Positions 57,181-64,000 of a DNA stretch of 64,000 nucleotides are shown here, piece after piece. Within the stretch, counting starts at the first letter, position 1, and the number at the start of each line of letters is the position of its first letter. This DNA comes from Stigmatella ashevillena. Lineage in GTDB: Bacteria > Myxococcota > Myxococcia > Myxococcales > Myxococcaceae. The stretch covers positions 8,922,425 to 8,986,424 of the forward strand of contig NZ_JAQNDM010000002.1 in assembly GCF_028368975.1 (NCBI RefSeq). Direction: 5' to 3'. The position numbers were made by a program, and so were the translations under genes. The notes below the pieces were generated by a model. That model saw only the letters and a list, made by a program, of their open reading frames with translations, had not been told where the DNA came from and searched no databases.

Positions 57181-57274
57181 GACGGAGGCTGCTCCGTCGC
57201 TCCTCGGGGGTGGTTGTTCCCTGGCAGGCGAGCTTGTAGAAGTGGGGCTCTTGGGTTCTTCCTGCCAGGAAGGG
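57181..57274 (+). promoter_or_regulatory. Structured modB leader that pairs with the ribosome site
   Basis: The leader holds a perfect 7-bp hairpin GACGGAG-GCTG-CTCCGTC (57181-57198), then a nested structure. TTCCCTGGCAGG (57217-57228) pairs with CCTGCCAGG-AA (57261-57271), and GAGC (57230-57233) pairs with GCTC (57247-57250) inside it. The right arm overlaps GGAAGGG (57268-57274), the ribosome site for GTG 57281, so folding could block translation. It is compatible with a riboswitch or translational control of molybdate uptake; no known class is proven. Confidence 0.45.
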
Positions 57275-57280
57275 TAAGCG

Positions 57281-57958
57281 GTGGACGAGGCCGCCTTCCT
57301 GTTGAGCCTGCGTCTTGCCGCGTGGACGACGTTCATCCTCCTGGGGATGGGTTTGCCCATCGCCTGGTGGCTGGCCTCCTCCCGCTGGCGGTGGAAGTTC
57401 CTGGTGGAGGCCGTGGTGGCGCTGCCCCTGGTGTTGCCCCCCACGGTGCTCGGCTTCTACCTCCTGCTGGCGCTGGGCCCGCGCAGTCCGCTGGGCAAGG
57501 GGTTCGAGGCGCTCGTGGGCCATGCGCTCCCCTTCAGCTTCGAGGGCCTCTTGCTGGCCTCGGTGCTCTACAGCCTCCCGTTCGCCGTCCAACCCTTCAC
57601 CGCGGCGCTCGCGGGCGTGGATCGGCGGCTCCTGGAGGCGTCGTGGTGTCTGGGGGTGTCGCGTTTCCAGACCTTCGTGCGCATCGTGCTTCCCTTGTCC
57701 GCCACCGGCATCCTGGCGGGCATGGTGCTCACGTTCGCGCATACCCTGGGCGAGTTCGGGGTGGTGTTGATGGTGGGGGGGAACCTGGAGGGGCGGACCC
57801 GCACCTCCTCCATCGCCATCTATGACTCGGTGCAGGCGCTGGACTACGCATCCGCGGGCCAGACGTCGCTGGTGTTGCTCGCCGTCTCGTTCGCGGTGCT
57901 GGCGCTCACTTATGGGCTTCAGCGCGGGGTGTGGACTCCATGGTTCCGGCGCTCGTAG
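57281..57958 (+). CDS. modB: Molybdate ABC transporter permease
   Basis: A 225-residue inner-membrane permease with five or so membrane helices, normal for ModB. The cytoplasmic loop that couples to the ATPase is visible: Glu-Ala-Ser-Trp-Cys-Leu-Gly-Val-Ser-Arg-Phe-Gln-Thr-Phe-Val-Arg-Ile-Val-Leu-Pro (EAA motif, about 125-145). Other family marks are Leu-Pro-Leu-Val-Leu-Pro-Pro-Thr-Val-Leu-Gly-Phe-Tyr and Gly-Glu-Phe-Gly-Val-Val-Leu-Met-Val-Gly-Gly-Asn. It starts at GTG 57281 after GGAAGGG, which lies in a hairpin. It overlaps modC. No modA binding-protein gene lies on either side, so the binding protein must be encoded elsewhere. Confidence 0.93.
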   Translation: MDEAAFLLSLRLAAWTTFILLGMGLPIAWWLASSRWRWKFLVEAVVALPLVLPPTVLGFYLLLALGPRSPLGKGFEALVGHALPFSFEGLLLASVLYSLPFAVQPFTAALAGVDRRLLEASWCLGVSRFQTFVRIVLPLSATGILAGMVLTFAHTLGEFGVVLMVGGNLEGRTRTSSIAIYDSVQALDYASAGQTSLVLLAVSFAVLALTYGLQRGVWTPWFRRS

Positions 57959-59028
57959 TCGAGCTCGAGAAGCGCTTCCAGGGGGGGCCCACCATTCAGG
58001 CGTCCCTGGAGTGGAGCGCCACGCCCGGCCGGGTCGCGGTGCTGTTCGGCCCCTCGGGAGCAGGAAAGACGACGGTGCTGCGGTGCCTCGCGGGGCTCGA
58101 CCGGCCCGAGCGCGGCCGGATCCTCTTTCACGGCGAGCCCTGGTGCGACACCCAGGCGGGGGTGTTCTTGCCGCCCCAGCAACGGCGCGTCGGCCTGCTT
58201 TTCCAGGACTACGCCCTCTTTCCGCACCTCACCGCGGAGCAGAACGTCCAGTACGGCCTCTCCCACCTCCCTGCCTCCGAGCGGCGTGAGCGCTCGCGCT
58301 CCCTCTTTGCGCTGCTCCACCTGGAGGGGCTCGAGCAGCGCGGGCCGCGCGAGCTCTCCGGCGGCCAGCAGCAGCGGGTGGCGCTGGCGAGGGCGCTGGC
58401 CATCCGCCCGAAGCTGTTGCTGCTGGATGAGCCCCTGTCCGCGCTGGATGCGCCCTCGCGCGAGCAACTCCGGGGAGAGCTGCGGCGGCTGCTCCGGGAG
58501 TTTGGCGTTCCCACCTTGGTGGTGACGCATGACCGGCTGGAGGCGCTCGCGCTGGGCGATGACCTGGTGGCGATGGAGGGTGGGCGGGTGCGCCAGGTGG
58601 GGCCCGTGGCCGAGGTGTTCAACCACCCGGTGGAGCTCGCGGTGGCCCGGATGACGGGGTTCGAGACCGTCCTGCCCGGGAGAATCCTCCGGCGCGAGGA
58701 GGGGCTGGCCACGGTGGCGGTGGGGCCGCATGCCCTCACCGTCCTGGAGCCGGCGCAGGCTGGAGACGAGGTATTCGTCTGTCTCCGCGCGGAGGACGTC
58801 ACCCTGGGGCCTCCCGAGGCCGCGCCCACCAGCGCGCGCAACCGCCTGCCCTGCACCGTGGTGTCCCTCGTTCCCGAGGGGGCCTTGGTCCGGGTGGCGC
58901 TCGATGCGGGCTTCCCGCTGGTGGCCCGCGTCACCCGCTTCTCCCGGGAGGAGCTGGGGCTCGCCGAGGGACGGCCCGTCACCGCCACCTTCAAGGCGCC
59001 CGCCGTGAGGTTGGTGCCACGCTCATGA
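57931..59028 (+). CDS. modC: Molybdate ABC transporter ATPase
   Basis: A 365-residue ATPase. Walker A is Gly-Pro-Ser-Gly-Ala-Gly-Lys-Thr-Thr (about 40-48). The Q loop is in Phe-Gln-Asp-Tyr-Ala-Leu-Phe-Pro-His-Leu, the signature is Leu-Ser-Gly-Gly-Gln-Gln-Gln, Walker B is Leu-Leu-Leu-Leu-Asp-Glu-Pro-Leu-Ser, and the switch His is in Val-Thr-His-Asp. A C-terminal TOBE/Mop-like domain (about 240-365) is the usual molybdate-sensing regulatory part of ModC. It starts at GTG 57931, inside the end of modB (28-base overlap); ATG 57940 is the alternative. With modB it makes the import core for molybdate or tungstate. A hairpin at 59040-59069 follows. Confidence 0.92.
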   Translation: MDSMVPALVVELEKRFQGGPTIQASLEWSATPGRVAVLFGPSGAGKTTVLRCLAGLDRPERGRILFHGEPWCDTQAGVFLPPQQRRVGLLFQDYALFPHLTAEQNVQYGLSHLPASERRERSRSLFALLHLEGLEQRGPRELSGGQQQRVALARALAIRPKLLLLDEPLSALDAPSREQLRGELRRLLREFGVPTLVVTHDRLEALALGDDLVAMEGGRVRQVGPVAEVFNHPVELAVARMTGFETVLPGRILRREEGLATVAVGPHALTVLEPAQAGDEVFVCLRAEDVTLGPPEAAPTSARNRLPCTVVSLVPEGALVRVALDAGFPLVARVTRFSREELGLAEGRPVTATFKAPAVRLVPRS

Positions 59029-59039
59029 CGCGGTGCAGT

Positions 59040-59069
59040 GCGAGCCTGACGCGCCTGTGGCAAGCTCGC
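59040..59069 (+). terminator. Hairpin after modC
   Basis: GCGAGC (59040-59045) pairs with GCTCGC (59064-59069), 12 bases after the modC stop. It separates modBC from the next ABC operon, whose first gene starts at 59077; no T run follows. Confidence 0.4.
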
Positions 59070-59076
59070 GCTCCAC

Positions 59077-60585
59077 ATGGAGACACCCTCTCCGCTCCTT
59101 CGGCTCTCGAACATCACCAAGAGGTTCCCCGGCGTCACCGCCAATGACCGGGTGAGCGTGGACTTTCAGGCCGGCGAGGTCCATGCCCTGCTCGGGGAGA
59201 ACGGGGCGGGGAAGACCACGCTGATGAACATCCTCTATGGGGTGCATCCGCCCGATGGGGGGGAGCTGTTCTTCGAGGGAAGGCCCATCCGGATTGGCTC
59301 TCCGGCCCAGGCGCTGCGGCTCGGCATCGCCCTGGTGCCCCAGCATCCCTTGCTGGTGGAGCGCCACACCGTGGCGGAGAACCTGGTGCTCGGGTTGCCC
59401 GGCGGCTTCGTGCTGTCCCGGCGCCGGCTCCTGGCGAGGTTGCGCGAGCGGTTGGCGGGCCACCCCCTCCAGATGGACCTCGAGGCCCGGGTGGACAGCC
59501 TCTCCGCCGGGGAGAAGCAGCGGCTGGAAATTCTTCGGGCCCTGCTGCGGGGCTCCCGGGTGCTCATCCTGGACGAGCCCACCAGTGTTCTCACCCCCCA
59601 GGAAGTGGCGCCACTCTTTCAGCAGCTCGCCCAGCTCAAGGCCCAGGGGCTGGCCATTCTCTTCATCAGCCACAAGCTCGATGAGGTGCTCTCCCACGCG
59701 GATCGCATCACCGTGTTGCGAGGGGGAAAGAAGGTGGGCGAGCTGACCGCCCGTGAGGCCACCCAGGCTCAGCTGGTGCGGCTGATGTTGGGGCGCGAGG
59801 GAACCCCCCGTCCCGCGCTCGCCCCGCCCCAACCGGGTGTGCGGTTGGCGGTGACGGGGCTGGAGGTGCGCTCCAGCCGGGGACTGCCTGCGGTGAAGCG
59901 GACGTCGTTCACCTTGGCGCCGGGAGAGATTGTCGGCATCGCCGGGGTGGCCGGCAGTGGCCAGCGGGAGCTGGCGGAGGCGCTCACGGGCCTGAGGCCC
60001 TTTCGAGGCGAAATCGCGCTCGATGGCCAACCGCTGGAGGGGCTCTCTCCGGCGAGGCTCTTCTCCCTGGGCGTGGCCCATGTTCCCGAGGAGCGCGCGG
60101 CGGGCACCGTTCCCGCTTTGAGCGTGGCGGAGAACCTGGCCCTGCGAACCTATGACACGGCCCTGCGCCAGGGGCCCTGGTTGGTGCCCGCGAGGGTGGA
60201 GCGGGAGGCCGTCGAGCACATCCGGGCCTATCAAGTCTCTCCCCCGAGCCCCCGGACGCCGCTGCGGCTGTTGTCGGGGGGCAACATCCAGCGCGTGGTG
60301 CTGGCCCGGGAGCTGGCGGGCTCGCCCCGGTTGCTCATCGCGGTGCACCCCACGTATGGCGTGGACGTGGGGGCCACCGAGCAGGTTCACCGGCTCCTCA
60401 TCCAGCGGGCCCAAGAGGGTTTGTCGGTGGTGCTCGTGACGGAGGATCTCGACGAGCTGATGGCCCTGTCTCACCGGGTGGCTGCGCTCTACCAGGGCGA
60501 GCTGCGAGGCCCCTACCCCGTGGGCGAAGTGGACATGGCGCGGCTCGGGCGGATGATGACGCGGGCTTCGGAGGACGTGGCGTGA
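59077..60585 (+). CDS. BMP-type ABC transporter ATPase (two ATPase domains)
   Basis: A 502-residue double ATPase of the sugar/nucleoside class. The first half is active-looking: Gly-Glu-Asn-Gly-Ala-Gly-Lys-Thr-Thr (about 40-48), Leu-Ser-Ala-Gly-Glu-Lys-Gln-Arg and Leu-Ile-Leu-Asp-Glu-Pro-Thr. The second half is degenerate: Gly-Val-Ala-Gly-Ser-Gly-Gln-Arg replaces Walker A, and Leu-Leu-Ser-Gly-Gly-Asn is followed by Ala-Val-His-Pro-Thr-Tyr-Gly in place of the Asp-Glu catalytic pair. This is usual for the family (YufO/NupA-type). It is the first gene of a four-gene uptake operon with two permeases and a BMP binding protein, and overlaps the next gene by GTGA. Nucleosides are the most likely cargo. 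Confidence 0.9.
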   Translation: METPSPLLRLSNITKRFPGVTANDRVSVDFQAGEVHALLGENGAGKTTLMNILYGVHPPDGGELFFEGRPIRIGSPAQALRLGIALVPQHPLLVERHTVAENLVLGLPGGFVLSRRRLLARLRERLAGHPLQMDLEARVDSLSAGEKQRLEILRALLRGSRVLILDEPTSVLTPQEVAPLFQQLAQLKAQGLAILFISHKLDEVLSHADRITVLRGGKKVGELTAREATQAQLVRLMLGREGTPRPALAPPQPGVRLAVTGLEVRSSRGLPAVKRTSFTLAPGEIVGIAGVAGSGQRELAEALTGLRPFRGEIALDGQPLEGLSPARLFSLGVAHVPEERAAGTVPALSVAENLALRTYDTALRQGPWLVPARVEREAVEHIRAYQVSPPSPRTPLRLLSGGNIQRVVLARELAGSPRLLIAVHPTYGVDVGATEQVHRLLIQRAQEGLSVVLVTEDLDELMALSHRVAALYQGELRGPYPVGEVDMARLGRMMTRASEDVA

Positions 60586-61637
60586 TTCGCTTCGAGGAGG
60601 ATCCCCACCCGCGGCGGCTCAAGTTGATCGGCGTGTACGTGGCGGTGCTGGCGCTCGCGTTCGTGCTGGCCGGAGGGGTCTTCGCCGCCTATGGCGTGGG
60701 CCCCTGGGAGGCCTACCGCACGCTGCTGGAGGGGACCCTGGGCGATTCGCAGGGCTTGGCCGAGGTGCTGCGCCGCACCATTCCCCTGCTGCTCATTGGC
60801 AGTGGCCTCACCCTGGCCTTCCGGGTGCGCTTCTTCAACATCGGCGCGGAGGGGCAGTTGCTGCTGGGCGCGGTGGCCAGCGGGGCGGTGGCCCTCTTCC
60901 TGCCTGCGAGTGCCCTGAGTTTGCCCCTCATGTTTCTCGCGGGGGCGGTGGCGGGCGGGCTGTGGGCGTTGCCGGCCGCGTGGTTGCGCGCCCGCATGGA
61001 CGTGAACGAGATCCTCACCACGCTGATGCTGAACGCGGTGGCGGGCTACCTTGTCATCTACCTGGTCGGAGGCCCCTGGAGGGGCGAGCAGGTGCAGGGC
61101 TACACCTATACCGACGCGTTCCCCGAGGCGGTGTGGTTGCCGCTGCTGGGGCAGACGCTGGTGCACTGGCCGACGCTGGTGCTGGGGGTCATCCTGGCAG
61201 GGGTGTTGCAAGTGCTGCTCACCCGGACCCCCTTGGGGTACGCGCTGCGCGTGGTGGGAGAGAGCCCCCGGGCGGCGCGCTATGCCGGCATGCCCATTTC
61301 CCGGGTGGTGTTGCTCACGGGTTTGTTGTCCGGGGGGGCCGCGGGGCTGGCCGGCGCGGGTGAGGTGGCGGGCATCCATCACCGCTTGCTGGAGCCCGCG
61401 CAGATCTCCATCGGCTATGGCTTTACCGCCATCATCGTGGCCTGGCTGGCCCGAGGCCATCCGGCGCTGGTGCTGCTCACCGCCCCGCTCATGGGCCTCA
61501 TTCTGGCGGGGGGAGATCTGTTGAAGATCAGCCTCAACATGCCCTTCCGGATCATCGATGTCTTCAGTGGGCTTATTCTTCTGTGTCTGATCGCCGGGGA
61601 GTCCTTGTCGCGCTACCGCGTGAGGTGGGGGACATGA
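60582..61637 (+). CDS. BMP-type ABC transporter permease 1
   Basis: A 351-residue inner-membrane protein with 8-10 hydrophobic helices, matching the first permease (YufP/NupB-like) of BMP-family importers. Conserved-looking parts are Phe-Asn-Ile-Gly-Ala-Glu-Gly-Gln-Leu, Asp-Val-Asn-Glu-Ile-Leu-Thr-Thr-Leu-Met-Leu-Asn and Gly-Glu-Ser-Pro-Arg-Ala-Ala-Arg-Tyr-Ala-Gly. It starts at GTG 60582, overlapping the stop of the ATPase gene by 4 bases, and its own stop overlaps the next permease by ATGA, so translation of all three is coupled. Confidence 0.9.
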   Translation: MIRFEEDPHPRRLKLIGVYVAVLALAFVLAGGVFAAYGVGPWEAYRTLLEGTLGDSQGLAEVLRRTIPLLLIGSGLTLAFRVRFFNIGAEGQLLLGAVASGAVALFLPASALSLPLMFLAGAVAGGLWALPAAWLRARMDVNEILTTLMLNAVAGYLVIYLVGGPWRGEQVQGYTYTDAFPEAVWLPLLGQTLVHWPTLVLGVILAGVLQVLLTRTPLGYALRVVGESPRAARYAGMPISRVVLLTGLLSGGAAGLAGAGEVAGIHHRLLEPAQISIGYGFTAIIVAWLARGHPALVLLTAPLMGLILAGGDLLKISLNMPFRIIDVFSGLILLCLIAGESLSRYRVRWGT

Positions 61638-62497
61638 CCGAGGAGGTGCTCCAGGCGCTGCTCCGGGCCCTCTCGTTCGGCACGCCGCTGCTGCTGGCGA
61701 CGCTGGGAGGAATCATCAACGAGCGCGCCGGGGTGGTGAACCTCGGCGTGGAAGGCATGATGGCGGTGGGGGCGCTGGCCGCCTTCGGTCTGGCGTCGGG
61801 CTCGGGCGCGTGGGAGTGGGCGGTGGGGCTCGCGGCCCTGGTGGGGGCGCTGGCGGCCCTGGTGCACGGTTTTGTCACCCTCACGCTGCGGGCCAATACC
61901 TATGTGTCCGGACTGGCGTTGTCCCTGCTGGGGCTGGGGGTCTCCGGGCTGCTGGGCAAGCCGTACGAGGGGGCCTTCCTCTTCGAGTCCGCCCCCGAGT
62001 TGCCCTTCACCCTGGCGGCGGGGGGGCTGGCGGTGCTGCTCTGGGGCTTTCTCTTCTTCACGCGGCCGGGGCTGGTGCTTCGCTCGGTGGGGGAGAACCC
62101 CGCGGCGGCGGACGCGCTGGGCATTCCCGTGTTGGCGGTGCGCTACCTGGCGGTGGCCTTCGGCGGAGCCCTGGCGGGAGTGGCCGGGGCCTTTCTCTCG
62201 CTGGCCTATCAGCCCGCGTGGACCGATGGCATGACGGCCGGGCTGGGGTGGATCGCCGTGGCGCTCGTCATCTTCTCGGGCTGGCATCCGCTGCGTGCCG
62301 TGCTGGGCGCCGTGTTCTTCGGGCTGCTGTACTATTTGCAGTTCCGGCTCCAGTCACAGAGCCAGGTGCCCACCGAGCTGTTCGCGGCCATGCCGTACTT
62401 GCTGGTGGTGGGCGTGTTGGCGCTGGCGGGCGTGCGCCGTTCGCGGGGAGCGGCCCCGGCGGCGCTGGGCAGATCTTACCAACGCGGTGAGCGATGA
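61634..62497 (+). CDS. BMP-type ABC transporter permease 2
   Basis: A 287-residue inner-membrane permease (YufQ/NupC-like) with about eight hydrophobic helices. Family marks are Gly-Gly-Ile-Ile-Asn-Glu-Arg-Ala-Gly-Val-Val-Asn-Leu-Gly-Val-Glu-Gly-Met-Met and Gly-Glu-Asn-Pro-Ala-Ala-Ala-Asp-Ala-Leu-Gly. I start it at ATG 61634, which overlaps the preceding stop (ATGA); the frame is open to 61583. It partners permease 1 as a heterodimer. A 16-bp gap with a ribosome site precedes the binding-protein gene. Confidence 0.92.
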   Translation: MTEEVLQALLRALSFGTPLLLATLGGIINERAGVVNLGVEGMMAVGALAAFGLASGSGAWEWAVGLAALVGALAALVHGFVTLTLRANTYVSGLALSLLGLGVSGLLGKPYEGAFLFESAPELPFTLAAGGLAVLLWGFLFFTRPGLVLRSVGENPAAADALGIPVLAVRYLAVAFGGALAGVAGAFLSLAYQPAWTDGMTAGLGWIAVALVIFSGWHPLRAVLGAVFFGLLYYLQFRLQSQSQVPTELFAAMPYLLVVGVLALAGVRRSRGAAPAALGRSYQRGER

Positions 62498-62513
62498 GAG
62501 AGGAGCGGGGACG

Positions 62514-63662
62514 ATGAGAGGACACGGGTGGCTGGCGCTGCTGGTGCTGGGGCTGTGTAGCGCGGCACAGGCCGAGGAGCAGAAGTTCAAGGCGTGCTTC
62601 ATCTATGTGGGGCCGGTCGGGGACATCGGCTGGAGCTACGCGCACGACGAGGCGCGCAAGCTGACCCTGAAGGAATTTCCCTGGCTGGAGACGCAGTACG
62701 TGGAATCCGTTCCCGAAGGGCAGGCGCTGCCGGTGATCGACCGGCTGGTGAAGGGGGGCTGCAAGGCCGTCTTCACCACCAGCTTCGGCTTCATGGACCA
62801 GACGCTGGAGGCGGCGAAGAAGTACCCGGAGGTGGTGTTCGCTCACGCCACGGGCTTCAAGCGCGCGCCCAACATGGCGACGTACATGGCGGACTTCTAC
62901 CAAGTCTACTACCTCAACGGATTGATGGCGGGCGCGCTGACGAAGACGGGGAAGGTGGGCTACGTGGCGGCCTTCCCCATTCCGGAGCTGAAGCGTCACA
63001 TCTCCGCCTTCGCGCTGGGCGTCCGAGCGGTCAACCCGGAGGCGACGGTGAACGTGAAGTGGATCAACTCCTGGGTCAGCCCCACCAAGGCGCGCGAGGC
63101 AGCCGAGGCGCTGATGGCCGAGGGCAATGACGTGCTCGCCTTCACCGAGGACACGGCCACGGTGGTGCAGGCGGCGGGCCGCAAGAAGGTGCCCGTCTTC
63201 GCGCACTACTCTCCCATGCACCGGTTCTCGCCGGACTTCGTCGTGTCCGGGCAGCTCGTGCACTGGGAGAAGATCTACATCGACTTCCTGAAGAAGGTGC
63301 GGGACGGCACGTACGCACCGGGCAAGTTGCAGGACGTGGACTACTGGTGGTTGCTGCGCGAAGGCGCGGTGGAGCTGGGTGCGCAGCCCGGCATGCCCAT
63401 CAACCCCAAGTGGGTGGACGCGCTGAAGAAGGCGCAGATGACGGTGGAGGGCAAGCCGGTGTCCGTGCACGACCGGGTGATGACGCTGCTCAAGGACATG
63501 TCCTCGAGCAAGCCCGGCTTTGACCCCTTCCAGGGCCCGCTGACGGACCGCCAGGGCAAGGCGCGGGTGCCCGCGGGCAAAGGCATGTCCATCCAGGAGC
63601 TGAACCAGATGCAGTGGGTGGTGCCCGGCGTGGTGGGGCCCGTGGCCGACGAGCCCAAGTAG
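62514..63662 (+). CDS. BMP-family substrate-binding protein
   Basis: A 382-residue periplasmic binding protein. AGAGGAG precedes ATG 62514 and a signal peptide follows (Met-Arg-Gly-His-Gly-Trp-Leu-Ala, Leu core, Ala-Gln-Ala end); the frame is open to 62295 but overlaps the permease. BMP-family features include Tyr-Val-Gly-Pro-Val-Gly-Asp-Ile-Gly-Trp-Ser-Tyr near the start, Thr-Ser-Phe-Gly-Phe-Met-Asp and Gly-Tyr-Val-Ala-Ala-Phe-Pro. The BMP family binds purine nucleosides in Treponema, Streptococcus and Bacillus. It is the last gene of the operon, an order seen in some BMP systems. It has no lipobox, so it is probably soluble in the periplasm. Confidence 0.92.
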   Translation: MRGHGWLALLVLGLCSAAQAEEQKFKACFIYVGPVGDIGWSYAHDEARKLTLKEFPWLETQYVESVPEGQALPVIDRLVKGGCKAVFTTSFGFMDQTLEAAKKYPEVVFAHATGFKRAPNMATYMADFYQVYYLNGLMAGALTKTGKVGYVAAFPIPELKRHISAFALGVRAVNPEATVNVKWINSWVSPTKAREAAEALMAEGNDVLAFTEDTATVVQAAGRKKVPVFAHYSPMHRFSPDFVVSGQLVHWEKIYIDFLKKVRDGTYAPGKLQDVDYWWLLREGAVELGAQPGMPINPKWVDALKKAQMTVEGKPVSVHDRVMTLLKDMSSSKPGFDPFQGPLTDRQGKARVPAGKGMSIQELNQMQWVVPGVVGPVADEPK

Positions 63663-63740
63663 GACGGGGCCAGGGAGAGCCATTCACTCCAGGACGTATT
63701 GAAGCGCCTGGGCTCTTGTTTCCATGGTCACTCTCCCGGC

Positions 63741-63771
63741 AAGGGGGGTAGGAGGGGCCGTATTCCCCCTT
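63741..63771 (+). terminator. Hairpin between the BMP operon and the sensor gene
   Basis: AAGGGGG (63741-63747) pairs with CCCCCTT (63765-63771) across a 17-base loop, 79 bases after the BMP gene stop and just before the next start. It may end the operon or fold in the sensor leader. Confidence 0.35.
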
Positions 63772-63786
63772 CGTGGACAGGAAGAC

Positions 63787-64000
63787 ATGACCATCGGGAA
63801 GAAGATCGTGACGGGGTTCGGCCTGTGCTTGCTGGTGCTGCTGGCCGTGGCCCTTGTGGCTTTTCAGGGCGCGGAGCAGCTGGTGCGGACCTCCGATGAT
63901 GTCGTGACGAGCCGTGAGCAGGCGCGCTACCTGCGCGAGGTGCGCACCATGCTCCTGGATGCGGAGACGGCCCAGCGAGGGTTTCTCCTCACGGGACAAG
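63787..64000 (+). CDS. CHASE3-domain sensor, N-terminal part (cut by window edge)
   Basis: The first 71 codons of a sensor gene that runs off the right edge. AGGA precedes ATG 63787. A basic N-terminus (Thr-Ile-Gly-Lys-Lys-Ile-Val) is followed by a membrane helix (Leu-Leu-Val-Leu-Leu-Ala-Val-Ala-Leu-Val-Ala). A helical periplasmic domain then begins, with Leu-Asp-Ala-Glu-Thr-Ala-Gln-Arg-Gly-Phe-Leu-Leu-Thr-Gly-Gln, a hallmark of CHASE3. The rest could be a histidine kinase or chemoreceptor. It may be a receiver of the BMP operon's substrate, but that is only a guess from position. Confidence 0.75.
   Translation, partial: MTIGKKIVTGFGLCLLVLLAVALVAFQGAEQLVRTSDDVVTSREQARYLREVRTMLLDAETAQRGFLLTGQ

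Noticed and set aside
62268-63683. 471-codon minus-strand frame opposite the BMP binding protein
   Set aside because: Antisense shadow of a clear signal-peptide-bearing BMP gene.
1-64000. Search for tRNA, rRNA, CRISPR arrays, transposases, integrases and phage genes
   Set aside because: None was recognised by eye; a covariance or HMM scan would be needed to exclude a missed tRNA.

Overview
The window reads as GC-rich chromosomal DNA from a myxobacterium, most likely of the Stigmatella/Archangium/Cystobacter side of the order. The grounds are the high GC, the density of secreted lipoproteins and hydrolases, eukaryote-like Ser/Thr kinases (one fused to a histidine kinase), a DUF2381-type protein beside a Ser/Thr kinase, and stand-alone MshEN-type proteins. 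I saw no rRNA, tRNA, CRISPR array, transposase or phage gene, so this looks like ordinary accessory-rich chromosome. Genus-level placement is inference.

Region 1 (1-26 kb) is dominated by exported proteins: a lipoprotein cut by the left edge, a three-module Ig-like secreted protein, a ricin-B-lectin/thaumatin-like lipoprotein, an Asp-box protein, an M23 endopeptidase, a beta-helix carbohydrate-active lipoprotein, a GH2 glycosidase with two AbfB domains, and a trypsin-like protease with two PPC domains. Between them lie an ArsR/AHSA1 regulator pair, a GH15 enzyme, a soluble phosphatidylserine-decarboxylase-like enzyme next to a CxxCH lipoprotein, nitronate monooxygenase and serA. The exported set suits a predatory or saprophytic soil bacterium. 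A short lipase remnant and a methyltransferase with a missing segment show local gene decay.

Region 2 (26-42 kb) holds small regulators (a SpoIIAA-like protein, an MshEN protein behind a possible sigma-54 promoter), an alpha/beta hydrolase, a methyltransferase, and a 1665-residue Ser/Thr kinase-ATPase-GAF-histidine kinase. Next comes a complete tyrosine/homogentisate degradation operon: fumarylacetoacetase, maleylacetoacetate isomerase, 4-hydroxyphenylpyruvate dioxygenase and homogentisate dioxygenase. Its genes overlap or nearly touch, and a strong hairpin closes it. An animal-type haem peroxidase, a pentapeptide-like protein and a tandem GNAT acetyltransferase follow.

Region 3 (42-54 kb) is a signalling block: a membrane histidine kinase, a DUF2381-type secreted protein (probable CTG start), a Ser/Thr kinase with altered catalytic motifs whose C-terminal tail carries its own ribosome site, start and signal peptide, a frameshifted pseudogene, an RsbRD-type histidine kinase, an M14 carboxypeptidase, a secreted protein of unknown function, and a receiver-PAS-PAS histidine kinase.

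Region 4 (54-64 kb) contains an AraC regulator divergent from an Old Yellow Enzyme with paired operator-like repeats, an FmdE-like lipoprotein, a lysophospholipid acyltransferase, molybdate transporter genes modB-modC behind a hairpin leader that pairs with the ribosome site, and a BMP-type (nucleoside-like) ABC uptake operon. It ends with a CHASE3 sensor cut by the right edge.

The most unusual features are the kinase/embedded-tail gene, the modB leader, the PSD-like decarboxylase/cytochrome pair, a 24-bp motif recurring upstream of three genes for exported proteins, and several perfect palindromes in divergent intergenic regions.
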